64,000 nucleotides of DNA from Microbacterium invictum. Lineage in GTDB: Bacteria > Actinomycetota > Actinomycetes > Actinomycetales > Microbacteriaceae. The notes under the pieces are model-generated. The model worked only from the letters and a program-made list of their open reading frames with translations. It was not told the DNA's origin and did not search any database. The DNA lies in the NCBI RefSeq assembly GCF_014197265.1, contig NZ_JACIFH010000001.1, forward strand, positions 372,001 to 436,000. The letters run 5' to 3'. Shown here one piece after another: positions 35,227 to 44,341 of the stretch; position 1 is the stretch's first letter, and each line of letters starts with the position of its first letter. Position numbers and translations under genes: made by a program.

Positions 35227-36345
35227 TCACGCCCTCGTCGACTGGGTGACGGTGAACTTCGCGTTGCGGGCGATCTGCACGGTGATGCCGATCGTGTCGG
35301 CCAGCTCCGTCCGGTAGTGGAGCGGCGAGTTCCACACGCACCACAGCTCGCCGCCGGGTCGCAGCACGCGGGCAACCTCGTCGAACATGCGGGTGGCGAG
35401 ACGGTCGGTGACCGCGCCACCGCTGTGGAACGGGGGATTCAGCGCGATGAACGACGCACTCGCATCGGGGCGCCGGCTGAGCAGATCATCGCGCACGACC
35501 GTCACCCGGTCGGCGACGCCGTTGGCGACCATCGTCTCGCGTGCCGACGCGACGGCGGCGGCCGAAGTGTCGGTCGCGTACACGAAGTGTGACGGATGCC
35601 GGAGCGCCACGTGCGCGGCAACCGCACCCGTCCCGCAGGCGAAGTCGATGAACGGGTCGTCGGCGGTCCCGCCGGGCGGCCGGTGCGGAAGGTAGGCCAG
35701 GAGCAGCCGTGTGCCGATGTCCAGGCGCGCGCCGGCGAACGCGCCGCCGTACGCACGCAGCTCGAGGATGCCGTCCCGGCCGGCGGTAGCGACGGGCTCA
35801 CGCCCGTCGTGCGGACCCCGGGCGATCAGCACGCGGGACTTCTGCCGGGCGAGGGTGACATCGACCGTGTCGAAGAACTCGCGCAGCACGTCGTTCATCG
35901 CCGGCGTCATGTACTTGAGGCGACCGCCGGCGAACACCGTCACATCGGGCGCGGCATGCGCGGCGATCAGCCCCGCGATGTCGCGGAGCGCGTCGAGCGA
36001 CCGCGGCAGCCGCAGAAGCACGACGCGGGCGCCTTCGACGAGCGCGGGGCCGAGCGGCAGGGAGCGCACGGCCGGGCTCAGGCCGAACCGTTCGGCGTTG
36101 GCTGCCAGCGCCCGCTCGCCGGTGACGGCGTCCTGATGCACGCGGACATCGCGCGTTCCGGTGTGTGCGATCGCCAGCGAGAGCGCTCCGTACCCGTCGC
36201 CGATCACGACGACTCCGCCGTCGCCCGCTGCGGCCAGCGCGGCATCCGCCTCATCCAGGATCAGCCGGTCGGCGCTGTCGACGGCCACAAGGTCGGGCCC
36301 GCTGGCGTCGGGCCAGCGGGACAGTTCGTCGAAGGCGAAGCTCAC
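35227..36345 (-). CDS. Class I SAM methyltransferase, RlmG/RsmC-like
   Basis: The 372-residue protein has the two-domain layout of RlmG/RsmC rRNA N2-guanine methyltransferases: a degenerate N-terminal half (VVIGDGYGALSLAIA, LPRSLDALRDIAGLI, GGRLKYMTPAMNDVL) and a catalytic C-terminal half with FIDFACGTGAVAAHVAL and the NPPFHSGGAVTD motif, whose Asn-Pro-Pro-Phe marks N2-guanine methylation. The exact rRNA target cannot be read from sequence. The GTG overlaps the stop of the upstream DUF4921 gene (GTGA). It is convergent with the lipoprotein gene. Confidence 0.8.
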   Translation of the reverse strand: MSFAFDELSRWPDASGPDLVAVDSADRLILDEADAALAAAGDGGVVVIGDGYGALSLAIAHTGTRDVRVHQDAVTGERALAANAERFGLSPAVRSLPLGPALVEGARVVLLRLPRSLDALRDIAGLIAAHAAPDVTVFAGGRLKYMTPAMNDVLREFFDTVDVTLARQKSRVLIARGPHDGREPVATAGRDGILELRAYGGAFAGARLDIGTRLLLAYLPHRPPGGTADDPFIDFACGTGAVAAHVALRHPSHFVYATDTSAAAVASARETMVANGVADRVTVVRDDLLSRRPDASASFIALNPPFHSGGAVTDRLATRMFDEVARVLRPGGELWCVWNSPLHYRTELADTIGITVQIARNAKFTVTQSTRA

Positions 36346-37643
36346 TGGTCGTCGAACCCGTCGGCGTAGCGGAGGCGTGCGTCGCCGGCGACGCATTCGT
36401 CGCCGATGCGGATGCCGGGCGCCAGCCGTCCCTGCGCGCGCAGCTCGACGAGGGACCCGACCGCTCGGCGGCGCAGCTCCCACGGGTCGATCGTGTTCAC
36501 ATAGACCTTGGTGCCGCCTTCGAATCCGGCCGGGTTCGAGATGCGCCACTTCAGCACGACGCGCCACGGCATCGGCCACGGCGCCCCCGGCGGTCGGTAG
36601 TGCCACTCCTCGTTGGTCGGCACGTGCACGCCGGTCGCCGCGTGCAGGGCGTGGACGAGGTCGGCGACGGCGCGGATGCCGGCCTCCGAATGATCCTGTG
36701 GCAGGTGGGCGTCGGAGGTCGAGCACACCACGAAAGCCGGATAGCGGTGACCGATGCCGGCGAACGCCACGGCGCCGTCGTTCGCGGCGACGAGCAGCCG
36801 CTCGCACACGGCGAGGTCGACCTCTCTGCGCTGGTAGATGTGCCGGTCGGACGCCAGCATGTTCAGCTCGCGGTCGACCTGCGGGCCGTGATCGTCGATC
36901 GCGACGAGCTGCTTGTGCAGGTGCTCGAACGACGCGCCGGCGGGCCGCAGCCAGTTCTGGAACACGGCGACATAGGCGGCATTGGGCTGCGCGGCCTGGA
37001 TCTCGGCGAGCGAGCGCACCGTGAACGCGAAGTAGGCGGCGTGTTCGGCGTGAGTCAGCACGCCCGAAGAGACCAGCTGGTCGTCCGTCTTCGCGCCGTC
37101 GATCACGTGCCGGCGTGCGACGATGACGTCGTGCGAGCCGCCGAGCAGGTCGAGGGCGGCTTCTTCGACGGAGGGGCGGATGCCGGAGGCCGCAGCCCGC
37201 ACGTCGGCGAGGTGCTCGATGTGGTCCCGGCCTGCCGGATCGGCCAGATACTGCTGCGCCCATTCGAACACGGCGGACGGCTGGCGGAAGCCGTGGTTCT
37301 CGCGCCAGTACTCGGCCGAGACGATCTCGAACAGGTTCGCGAACCGGCGGAACTCGGCGACCGTGTCGAACAGCTCGGAAGCGGGCACGCGACGATGCTC
37401 GGCGAAGTCCGGGCCGACCAGACGCGTCTTCTCCGGAGTCGTCTCGAGGTAGCGGTCGGAGCAGAACGCGCACAGGCGCGAGTGCTCACCGCGGGCGAGC
37501 CGGCGGGGCTCGGTGCGGGGGACCGACAGCGGCCGATTCGCCCGCCCCGGCACTGTCCACACCCTGGTGCCGGTCAGCGGCCCGATCTGCTTGACGGTGC
37601 CGTCCGGCATCCGCACGATCGCCCGTTCCGCCCCGTCGCTCAC
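36342..37643 (-). CDS. DUF4921 family protein (GalT/HIT-like)
   Basis: The 433-residue protein resembles galactose-1-phosphate uridylyltransferases. It has a zinc-type LCAFCSDRYLETTPEKT near residue 60, an ANLFEIVSAEYWRENHGF segment, and the HIT-like active site FEHLHKQLVAIDDHG near residue 228, whose His-Leu-His-Lys-Gln corresponds to the catalytic HPHxQ of GalT. The family has no assigned function; a nucleotidyl transfer is plausible. The GTG start at 37641-37643 is inferred from where composition becomes protein-like. It is co-translated with the methyltransferase gene. Confidence 0.78.
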   Translation of the reverse strand: MSDGAERAIVRMPDGTVKQIGPLTGTRVWTVPGRANRPLSVPRTEPRRLARGEHSRLCAFCSDRYLETTPEKTRLVGPDFAEHRRVPASELFDTVAEFRRFANLFEIVSAEYWRENHGFRQPSAVFEWAQQYLADPAGRDHIEHLADVRAAASGIRPSVEEAALDLLGGSHDVIVARRHVIDGAKTDDQLVSSGVLTHAEHAAYFAFTVRSLAEIQAAQPNAAYVAVFQNWLRPAGASFEHLHKQLVAIDDHGPQVDRELNMLASDRHIYQRREVDLAVCERLLVAANDGAVAFAGIGHRYPAFVVCSTSDAHLPQDHSEAGIRAVADLVHALHAATGVHVPTNEEWHYRPPGAPWPMPWRVVLKWRISNPAGFEGGTKVYVNTIDPWELRRRAVGSLVELRAQGRLAPGIRIGDECVAGDARLRYADGFDDQ

Positions 37644-37778
37644 GTCGTCCAGCCTAACCTCCCGGCACCGGCGGACCTGCGCGTGGCGGCGCAGGCCGCC
37701 TGGACGGCGATCGCGCCCGCATCGTCCGATTGCTGTTCCCGCCGGTGGTGGTGGCATGGGCGCTGTGGAGCACCGGTG

Positions 37779-39053
37779 TTACGTTCTCGTGTTTCCGCCT
37801 CGCAGCCGTGAGAGGGCGTCGACCGTGGCGGCGAGGATCAGCACGCCGCCGGTCACCAGCAGGTTGATGCCCGCCTCCAGGCGCAGCAGGCCCAGGCCAT
37901 TCGTGATGGAGGCGATGACCAGCGCGCCGATGGCCGCGTGCACCAGGCGCCCGCGGCCGCCGAACAGGCTCACGCCGCCGACCACCGCCGCAGCGACACC
38001 CGACAGGACGATGTCGCGCCCGGCGGCGCCGTCGACCGAGCCGATGCGTGTCTGGGCGAACAGTCCCGCCATGACGGCGAGCCCCGAGCAGATCACGAAG
38101 CACCACCACTTGACCCACCGCACCTTGATGCCCGAGCGCCGGGCGGCCTCGGCGTTGCCGCCGATGGCGTAGATGTACCGGCCGAAGCGGGTGCGATCCA
38201 GCGCGAACGTGCCGATCCAGATGATCGCGAGCACGACCGGCACGATGACCGGCACGCCCTCGATCGGGATGACCGACTGCGAGCGGTTGAGGTTGAGGAT
38301 CGCCACGGCGGCGCCCCCGAGCACGGCGATCACGCCGAGCTTGATCCACACGAGCGAGATCGCCCGGTTGGGCACGCCCGCGCGGGTCCGGCGGCGGCGG
38401 TCCCAGTACGAGGTGCCGCCCGAGATCAGGAGCATCACCGCGAGCATGGCCCACCCGCCCCAGACCGGCAGTCGGCCGTTCTGCAGCGCGATCAGCTCGG
38501 GCGCGTTGATCGGGTACAGGCCGCCCGCGCCGATGATGAGCAGCGCGAGCCCCTGATAGCCGAGGAACAGGCCCAGCGTCACCACGAACGACGGGATGCC
38601 GACCCGGGCCACGAGGAACCCGATCAGCGCGCCGGTGGCCAGGCCGATGCCGAACCCGATCAGGAGGGCGACGGGCCAAGGGACCCCGAACTTCACGTTC
38701 AGCACCGCGAACCCTGCCATCGCGACTCCGCCGGTGACGCCGGCGGACAGGTCGATCTCGCCGAGCAGCAGCACGAAGACGAGTGCCATGCCGAGCACCA
38801 CGAGAGACGCGGCCTGGTTCATCAGGTTCGCGAAGTTGATCGGGGTGAGGAAGTACGGGCTCAGGATGCCGAAGAGGATCGCCAGGAAGATGAGGCCGGC
38901 GATGGCGGGAAGGGCCCCCATGTCGCCGCCGCGGACGCGCTGCCACCACGCGGTGAACTGGTCGGCCAGGCCGCCTTCGACGCCGCTGCCGATGAGGTCG
39001 CTGGAGAGCGGATCGGGCGCCGCCTCGGTGCGTTCGCTGGTTGCCGCGCTCAT
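37779..39053 (-). CDS. Sugar ABC transporter permease (CUT2, cassette 1)
   Basis: The 424-residue protein has about 10-12 membrane helices and the CUT2 permease hallmarks (LVVLGMALVFVLLLGEIDLS AGVTGG, VTLGLFLGYQGLALLI, YAIGGNAEAARRSGIKV, SLFGGRGRLVHA). It resembles XylH-type permeases, with an extra cytoplasmic loop near residue 220 (DRRRRTRAGVPNR). Its ATG overlaps the stop of the ATPase gene (ATGA). It is the last gene of cassette 1, whose sugar is unknown; pentoses are usual for XylH-like systems. Confidence 0.88.
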   Translation of the reverse strand: MSAATSERTEAAPDPLSSDLIGSGVEGGLADQFTAWWQRVRGGDMGALPAIAGLIFLAILFGILSPYFLTPINFANLMNQAASLVVLGMALVFVLLLGEIDLSAGVTGGVAMAGFAVLNVKFGVPWPVALLIGFGIGLATGALIGFLVARVGIPSFVVTLGLFLGYQGLALLIIGAGGLYPINAPELIALQNGRLPVWGGWAMLAVMLLISGGTSYWDRRRRTRAGVPNRAISLVWIKLGVIAVLGGAAVAILNLNRSQSVIPIEGVPVIVPVVLAIIWIGTFALDRTRFGRYIYAIGGNAEAARRSGIKVRWVKWWCFVICSGLAVMAGLFAQTRIGSVDGAAGRDIVLSGVAAAVVGGVSLFGGRGRLVHAAIGALVIASITNGLGLLRLEAGINLLVTGGVLILAATVDALSRLRGGNTRT

Positions 39054-39838
39054 GCGTCGCCTCCGGTGGGGATGTTGCTGGTGCCGATGAGATCCACGCC
39101 TTCGGGGACCTTCGTGCCGGTGATGTATCCCACGATGTCGTCGCGGGTGGTGTCGTCTTTCGCGACCTGGGCCACCATCTGGCCGAGGTAGAGGACCGCG
39201 ATGTCGTCGGCGACGGCGAAGACGTCGGCGAGGTTGTGGCTGATGAGAACGACGGCGACGCCCTGCTCGCTCAGCCGCTGGACCAGGTGGAGCACCTGCT
39301 CGGTCTGCGCGACGCCGAGAGCCGCGGTCGGCTCGTCGAGGATGACGACGCGGGCCTTCTTCAGCACGGCGCGGGCGATCGCGACGGTCTGGCGCTGCCC
39401 TCCGGACAGGCTCGAGACCTTCTGGCGCACCGACTTGACGGTGCGCACCGACAGCGAGCGCAGCGTGTCGGAGGCGTCGCGCTCCATGCGCCCCTCGTCG
39501 AACGTCCCCGCCGACAGCTCTTCGCGCCCGAGGAACATGTTCTGGACGATGTCGAGGTTGTCGCACAGCGCGAGGTCCTGGTAGACGACCTCGATGCCGA
39601 GGTTGCCGGCGTCGCGCGGGGTGTGGAGGGTGACGGGCTCACCGTCGAAGAGGATCTCGCCGTCGTCATAGGGCTGGACGCCGGCCAGGCCCTTGATGAG
39701 CGTGGACTTGCCGGCGCCGTTGTCGCCGACGAGTGCGGTGACCTTGCCGGGATGGACCTGCAGGTTGACGTCGCGGAGGACGTTGACGGGGCCGAAGGAC
39801 TTCTTCACGCCCCTCAGTTCGATGATCGGTTGTGACAT
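39050..39838 (-). CDS. Sugar ABC transporter ATP-binding protein, half-size (cassette 1)
   Basis: The 262-residue ATPase has Walker A GDNGAGKS (38-45), the signature LSGGQRQ (144-150) and Walker B VVILDEPTAALG with DEP at 168-170. Unlike RbsA/XylG (about 500 residues, two nucleotide-binding domains), this is a single domain, as in FrcA-type CUT2 systems, so it should act as a homodimer. AAGGAAG precedes the ATG. A strong hairpin separates it from the binding-protein gene. Confidence 0.9.
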   Translation of the reverse strand: MSQPIIELRGVKKSFGPVNVLRDVNLQVHPGKVTALVGDNGAGKSTLIKGLAGVQPYDDGEILFDGEPVTLHTPRDAGNLGIEVVYQDLALCDNLDIVQNMFLGREELSAGTFDEGRMERDASDTLRSLSVRTVKSVRQKVSSLSGGQRQTVAIARAVLKKARVVILDEPTAALGVAQTEQVLHLVQRLSEQGVAVVLISHNLADVFAVADDIAVLYLGQMVAQVAKDDTTRDDIVGYITGTKVPEGVDLIGTSNIPTGGDA

Positions 39839-39881
39839 GTTCGCTTCCTTGTGCTTCGGGTGCTTCGGCGAGTCGCGCGAG

Positions 39882-39913
39882 GGGGCGCCGCGTCGGTGAC
39901 GACGCGACGCCCC
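39882..39913 (-). promoter_or_regulatory. Intercistronic hairpin after the cassette 1 binding-protein gene
   Basis: GGGGCG-CC-GCGTCG pairs with CGACGC-GA-CGCCCC around a GTGA loop (12 bp with a 2x2 internal loop). Hairpins here commonly stabilise the binding-protein mRNA or reduce read-through, giving more binding protein than ATPase. Confidence 0.6.
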
Positions 39914-39929
39914 GCACTTCGCGAACGGG

Positions 39930-41024
39930 TTACTGGACCCCGAACTCCGCGCACTTGTCGGCGAGGCTGACGCCTTCGATCTCACCGGCGCAGACCTCGT
40001 CGGCCGAGGCGTCTCCGGCGGCGACGACGTCCTTCACCTCCGCGGGTCCGACCAGCACCGGGGTGACGGCGATGTACGGCGTGCCGTCTTCGAGCTGCTG
40101 GTCTGCGTCGGGCGTCTCGCCGTTCAGCAGGGCGATGGCGACCTCGACGGCGGCCTCGGCCTCGAGCTTGACCGGCTTGTAGACGGTCGCGGTCTGCCAC
40201 CCGGTGAGGATGTTGCGCAGGCCTTCGAGGTTGGCGTCCTGACCCGAGACGGCGACGCCGGTGAGGCCCTTGTCCTGCAGGACCTTGATGACGCCGTCGG
40301 CGTTGGTGTCGTTGGCAGCCCAGACACCGTCGACCTTGCCGTCGTTGGCGGTGAGGGCCTGCTCGAAGTTGGTCTGCGACTTGGCGCCGTCCCACACTCC
40401 GGTGGGCTCGGCGACCGCGCTGATGCCGGCGGCCTCCATGACCTCGACGGCGCCGTCGTGGAACATCTTCGCGTTGCCGTCGGTCGGGTCACCGCCCATG
40501 TAGAACACCTGCGCGTCGGCCGGGGCCACGCCCGCGGTCTCGAGTCCGTTGAGCACCGTCTGGCCCTGGAGCCGGCCGACCTCGACGTTGTCGAACGACA
40601 CGTAGTAGTCCGCGCCCGCGAACGGGCGGTCGTAGGCGATGACGGGGATGCCCTGGCCGGTGGCCTTCGTGGCCACGCCCTCGGCGGCGCCGTTGTAGTC
40701 GACCAGGAGCATGACGCCGCAGCCCTGGGTCAGCTGCTGGTCGGCGATCGTGGCGAACTTCGAGGTGTCGCCCTGAGCGTTCTGGATGTCGACCTCGAAG
40801 CCGGCGCCCTCCAGGCCCTCCTGCAGGTACTTGCGGTCGAAGTTCTCCCAGCGCGGCGAGGAGGCCGCGTCGGGCAGGATGACGCAGGCCCGCGAGGCGG
40901 TCGTATCGCCGTCGGTGTCGCCGTCTCCGGTCGGGGTGGGGGAGCCGCCGCCGGCACAACCGGCGAGCAGTAGCATGGCCGCTCCGCTGAGCGCGGCCAT
41001 GGTGGACAGGGAAGACTTCTTCAT
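39930..41024 (-). CDS. Sugar ABC transporter substrate-binding lipoprotein (cassette 1)
   Basis: The 364-residue protein has a lipoprotein signal ending LLLAGCAGG (Cys at about residue 22) and a periplasmic-binding-protein type 1 fold (SRACVILPDAASSPRWENFD, GIPVIAYDRPFAGADYYVSF DN, DGVWAANDTNADGVIKVL, GQDANLEGLRNIL). This matches XylF-like binding proteins. It is the first gene of cassette 1. The promoter at 41084-41112 is overlapped by a 13-bp-arm dyad. Substrate is inferred only as a sugar. Confidence 0.88.
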   Translation of the reverse strand: MKKSSLSTMAALSGAAMLLLAGCAGGGSPTPTGDGDTDGDTTASRACVILPDAASSPRWENFDRKYLQEGLEGAGFEVDIQNAQGDTSKFATIADQQLTQGCGVMLLVDYNGAAEGVATKATGQGIPVIAYDRPFAGADYYVSFDNVEVGRLQGQTVLNGLETAGVAPADAQVFYMGGDPTDGNAKMFHDGAVEVMEAAGISAVAEPTGVWDGAKSQTNFEQALTANDGKVDGVWAANDTNADGVIKVLQDKGLTGVAVSGQDANLEGLRNILTGWQTATVYKPVKLEAEAAVEVAIALLNGETPDADQQLEDGTPYIAVTPVLVGPAEVKDVVAAGDASADEVCAGEIEGVSLADKCAEFGVQ

Positions 41025-41083
41025 CTTTCGCCTCTCATCTTCGAATGCGATTCGGGTGTCAGCGCGACTGTGCGCTGAAGACG

Positions 41084-41122
41084 ATCATGATGCGTTCACG
41101 TCTTGGCGTCAAGACTTGAACG
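41084..41122 (-). promoter_or_regulatory. Promoter with overlapping 13-bp-arm operator (cassette 1)
   Basis: On the minus strand, -35 TTGACG (41107-41112) and -10 CATGAT (41084-41089) are 17 bases apart. CGTTCACGTCTTG (41093-41105) and CAAGACTTGAACG (41110-41122) form an inverted repeat with 13-bp arms, one mismatch and a 4-base spacer, centred on the -35 region. This is a typical repressor operator; the ROK protein encoded upstream is the likely ligand. Confidence 0.65.
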
Positions 41123-41203
41123 TAACGCTTTGGCAACTGCCCGGCCCCGTTCGAGCGCTGAACGCACAACCGGCAGCGCAGGCTGTGCGAATGGATGCCG
41201 CTG

Positions 41204-42412
41204 TCAGGCGCGGCCGCTGGCGGCGCGGCTGCGGCGCGACAGCGAGTCGACGGTGACGGCGAGGACGAGCACAACGCCGGTGACCATGAACTGGATCGCC
41301 GAATCGAGGTTCAGCAGCGTCAGGCCGGACGAGATCGACTGGATCACGATGACCCCCAGCAACGCGGCGAACGCCGTGCCGCGCCCGCCGAACAGCGAGG
41401 CGCCGCCGATGACGGCCGCCGCGATCGCGTTGAGGTGCGTGTCGCCGGCACCGGAGCTCTGGTTCGCCGCGGCCAGGCGCGCCGCGGCAAAGATGCCACC
41501 GCACGCGGCGAGCGTGGAGCACAGCGCGAACACCGAGAGATAGATCCGGTCCACGCGGATGCCGGCGCGCCGGGCGGCTTCGACCGAGCCGCCGACTGCA
41601 TAGACGGCCCGCCCCCAGCGGGTGCGCGTGAGGGCGAGATGGGCCAGCACCACCAGCAGCAGGAACACGAGGAACATGACCCCGACGCCGCGGGACTGGT
41701 TGAGGTACCACGCGGCGATCAGCAGCAGCACGAGCAGCAGGCCGGTGCGCAGCGCAATGCTGCGGTAGCTCTGGCTGTCCAGGTTCGCCGCCGCGCGGCG
41801 CCGGGCCCGTCGGACGAGGGACCAGGCGTATGCGGCCATGCCGGCCGCAACGACGAGGTAGGCGGCCCACGGCGGCAGGAACAGGTGCTGGGCGAACTGC
41901 ACGAGCCACGAGTCGAACGGCAGATTGATCGACCCGGCATCCCCCAGCACCCACAGCTGCAGCCCGAGGAACCCCAGCAGTCCCGCCAGGGTGATCACGA
42001 AGCTCGGCAGGCCGAGCCTGGTGCACAGGATGCCGTAGAGCACACCCACCAGGCAGCCGGCGACCAGGGCGGCGACGATCGCCAGGACGAGCGGCCACTG
42101 CAGCTGCACGAACGAGACGGCCAGGATCGCGGCGGCCAGCCCCGACACCGATCCGACGGACAGGTCGATCTCGCCCAGCAGCAGCACGAGCACGATGCCC
42201 AGGGCCATCGTGCCGATCGCCGCGCACTGCATCGTGAGGTCGACGAGGTTGCGACTGGAGAGGAACACCGGGTTCAGGATCTGGAAGACGGTCCAGATGA
42301 CCGCGAGACCGAGGATCACCGGCAGCGGACCCAGGTCACCGCCGCGCACGCGCGCCCACACGCGTGCGGCGGTGCCGCCGACGCCTTCGCGCTCGAGGTC
42401 GTCGATGCTCAC
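41204..42412 (-). CDS. Sugar ABC transporter permease (CUT2, cassette 2)
   Basis: The 402-residue protein has about 10 membrane helices and CUT2 landmarks (IGTMALGIVLVLLLGEIDLS VGSVSG, VITLAGLLGFLGLQLW, YAVGGSVEAARRAGIRVDRI, ASLFGGRGTAFAALLG). It is similar in layout to the cassette 1 permease but clearly diverged. The GTG overlaps the ATPase stop (GTGA). It is last in ROK-SBP-ATPase-permease, and the cassette 1 promoter follows about 80 bp downstream. Confidence 0.88.
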   Translation of the reverse strand: MSIDDLEREGVGGTAARVWARVRGGDLGPLPVILGLAVIWTVFQILNPVFLSSRNLVDLTMQCAAIGTMALGIVLVLLLGEIDLSVGSVSGLAAAILAVSFVQLQWPLVLAIVAALVAGCLVGVLYGILCTRLGLPSFVITLAGLLGFLGLQLWVLGDAGSINLPFDSWLVQFAQHLFLPPWAAYLVVAAGMAAYAWSLVRRARRRAAANLDSQSYRSIALRTGLLLVLLLIAAWYLNQSRGVGVMFLVFLLLVVLAHLALTRTRWGRAVYAVGGSVEAARRAGIRVDRIYLSVFALCSTLAACGGIFAAARLAAANQSSGAGDTHLNAIAAAVIGGASLFGGRGTAFAALLGVIVIQSISSGLTLLNLDSAIQFMVTGVVLVLAVTVDSLSRRSRAASGRA

Positions 42413-43284
42413 GAGGCGCCGCCTCCGGGGCGGCGTCGCTCGCGCGAGGTCAGCGGGATGACGGTGCCGTCCGTGCGGGTGTCGGGTACGACAGGCGGTG
42501 TCGCGCGGCGCGAGACCGAGTTGTCGACGGCGCCGGTGATGGCGGCGATCAGGATCTCGCTGGTGACTTCAGCGGCGTTGTACTCGCCGTTGTTACGGCC
42601 CAGCCGCAGCACGACGATGCGGTCGGCGACGGCCATCACATCGGCCATGTTGTGACTGATCAGCACGACGCCGTGGCCCCGTTCGCGGAGCCGCTCGATG
42701 AGGTTGAGGACCTCGGCGGTCTGGGCGACCCCGAGGGCTGCGGTCGGCTCGTCGAGGATCACGACACGGGGCTCCCCGATGAGCGACCGGGCGATCGCGA
42801 CGGTCTGCCGCTGGCCGCCGGACAGCGATGCGACCGGGGTGCGCACGGAGGGGATCTTGGCCGACAGCTCGCGCAGCAGCGCCCAGGTGCGCTGCTCCAT
42901 GTCGACCTCGTCGAGGCGCGCGCCTTCGACCAGTTCGCGGCCGAGCCACAGGTTGGCGACGACGTCGAGGTTGTCGCACAGGGCGAGGTCCTGGAACACG
43001 GTGGCGATGCCGAACTCCTGCGCGTCGGCGGGACTGCCGATGTGCACCGGGTCGCCGTCGAACTCGATCGTTCCGCCGTCGGGCGGGTGCACGCCGGCGA
43101 GCACCTTCACGAGCGTCGATTTGCCGGCGCCGTTGTCGCCGACCAGGGCCACCACCTCGCCCTCGTTCACCTCGAAGTCGACACCGGTCAGGGCGCGGAC
43201 GGCGCCGAAGTGCTTGTCGATACCGCGCATGGCCAGGACGCGGTCGCGATGGCGGCCGGTGCGGGGCGGGGGTGCGATGCTCAT
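42409..43284 (-). CDS. Sugar ABC transporter ATP-binding protein, half-size (cassette 2)
   Basis: The 291-residue ATPase has Walker A GDNGAGKST, signature LSGGQRQTVAIARSL and Walker B VVILDEPTAALG, with a proline/arginine-rich C-terminal tail. It is single-domain like its cassette 1 partner and shares long identical stretches with it (FQDLALCDNLD / YQDLALCDNLD), so the two cassettes probably arose by duplication. The ATG at 43282-43284 lies 10 bases after the binding-protein stop. Confidence 0.88.
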   Translation of the reverse strand: MSIAPPPRTGRHRDRVLAMRGIDKHFGAVRALTGVDFEVNEGEVVALVGDNGAGKSTLVKVLAGVHPPDGGTIEFDGDPVHIGSPADAQEFGIATVFQDLALCDNLDVVANLWLGRELVEGARLDEVDMEQRTWALLRELSAKIPSVRTPVASLSGGQRQTVAIARSLIGEPRVVILDEPTAALGVAQTAEVLNLIERLRERGHGVVLISHNMADVMAVADRIVVLRLGRNNGEYNAAEVTSEILIAAITGAVDNSVSRRATPPVVPDTRTDGTVIPLTSRERRRPGGGAS

Positions 43285-43294
43285 CGGGGCGGCC

Positions 43295-44341
43295 TCAGCG
43301 GATCCCGGCGGCGTCGCAGGCAGCCGTGTAGGCGGGCGTGCAGATGTCGTCGATCGTCCAGAACCCGTCGGCGACCACGGTCTCGAGGATGTTGTCGATC
43401 GTGACGGCGACCGGGTCAAGCAGCGTGGCAGGGGTGCCGTCGACCTCGGTCTCGGCGGTGATCTCGCGACCGTGGAGCAGGTCGACGGCGGCCTCGGCCG
43501 CGCGCGTGGCCTGGAGCCTCAGCGCCTTGTAGACGGTCATGTACTGGTCACCCGACACGATGCGCTGCAGGGCGGTCAGCTCGGCGTCCTGCCCGGTGAC
43601 GATGGGGAACGGGGTCACCGCGGCGGCGCGGAGGGCCGCGACGGCGCCGCTGGCCGTGCCGTCGTTGGCCGCATACACGCCGGCGATGTCGTCGCCGAAG
43701 AGCGAGATCTGCCCGGCGACCCAGTCCTGCGCCTTGTCCGGGCTCCAATCCGGGGTGTCGTACTGGGCGAGCACCCGCAGGTCACTCGCGTCGACGACGC
43801 CCTGCGCACCCTCGCGGAACCGGGCGGCGTTGCTGTCGGTGGGGGAGCCGTGGACCATCAGGATGCCGGCATCGCCCAGTCCGCGCTCTTCGAGGGCGGC
43901 CACGAGCGCGGTGGCCTGCAGCGTGCCCACCCGCTCGTTGTCGAACGAGATGTAGTACGCCATCTCGCCGCCGGCGACCAGGCGGTCATACGAGACCACC
44001 GGCACATTCTGGGCGTTGGCTGCGGTGACGATCGTGATCGCCGCCCGTGCGTCGACCGGGTCGAGGACGAGCACTCCGGCGCCGGCGGCGAGGGCGGACT
44101 CCGCCTGCTGCTGCTGGCGCGCGGCATCCTGATCCGCGTTGGCGTAGAGCACGTCGTAGTCGCCCAGCTCGGCCACGCGTTCCTCGAAGATCGGCCGGTC
44201 GAACGTCTCGTACCGGGCGGTCTTCTTGTCGGGGAGCAGCAGGGCGATCGGCCCGAACTCGCTCGTCGATCCCGGGGTGCAGGCGGTGAGCGCACACACG
44301 GCCAGGATCGCCGCGAGGGCGAGCGACAGCAGGCGGGTCAT
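43295..44341 (-). CDS. Sugar ABC transporter substrate-binding lipoprotein (cassette 2)
   Basis: The 348-residue protein has a lipoprotein signal (MTRLLSLALAAILAVCALTA then C, so lipidation near residue 21) and a type 1 periplasmic-binding fold (VPVVSYDRLVAGGEMAYYIS FDN, GVYAANDGTASGAVAALRA, VTGQDAELTALQRIVSGDQY). It resembles the cassette 1 binding protein in order of motifs. The ATG overlaps the ROK stop codon (ATGA), so it is translated with its likely regulator. Confidence 0.85.
   Translation of the reverse strand: MTRLLSLALAAILAVCALTACTPGSTSEFGPIALLLPDKKTARYETFDRPIFEERVAELGDYDVLYANADQDAARQQQQAESALAAGAGVLVLDPVDARAAITIVTAANAQNVPVVSYDRLVAGGEMAYYISFDNERVGTLQATALVAALEERGLGDAGILMVHGSPTDSNAARFREGAQGVVDASDLRVLAQYDTPDWSPDKAQDWVAGQISLFGDDIAGVYAANDGTASGAVAALRAAAVTPFPIVTGQDAELTALQRIVSGDQYMTVYKALRLQATRAAEAAVDLLHGREITAETEVDGTPATLLDPVAVTIDNILETVVADGFWTIDDICTPAYTAACDAAGIR

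Noticed and set aside
41164..41189. CGCACA/TGTGCG hairpin as terminator of cassette 2
   Set aside because: Short stem and long loop overlapping the permease 3' side; too weak to call.
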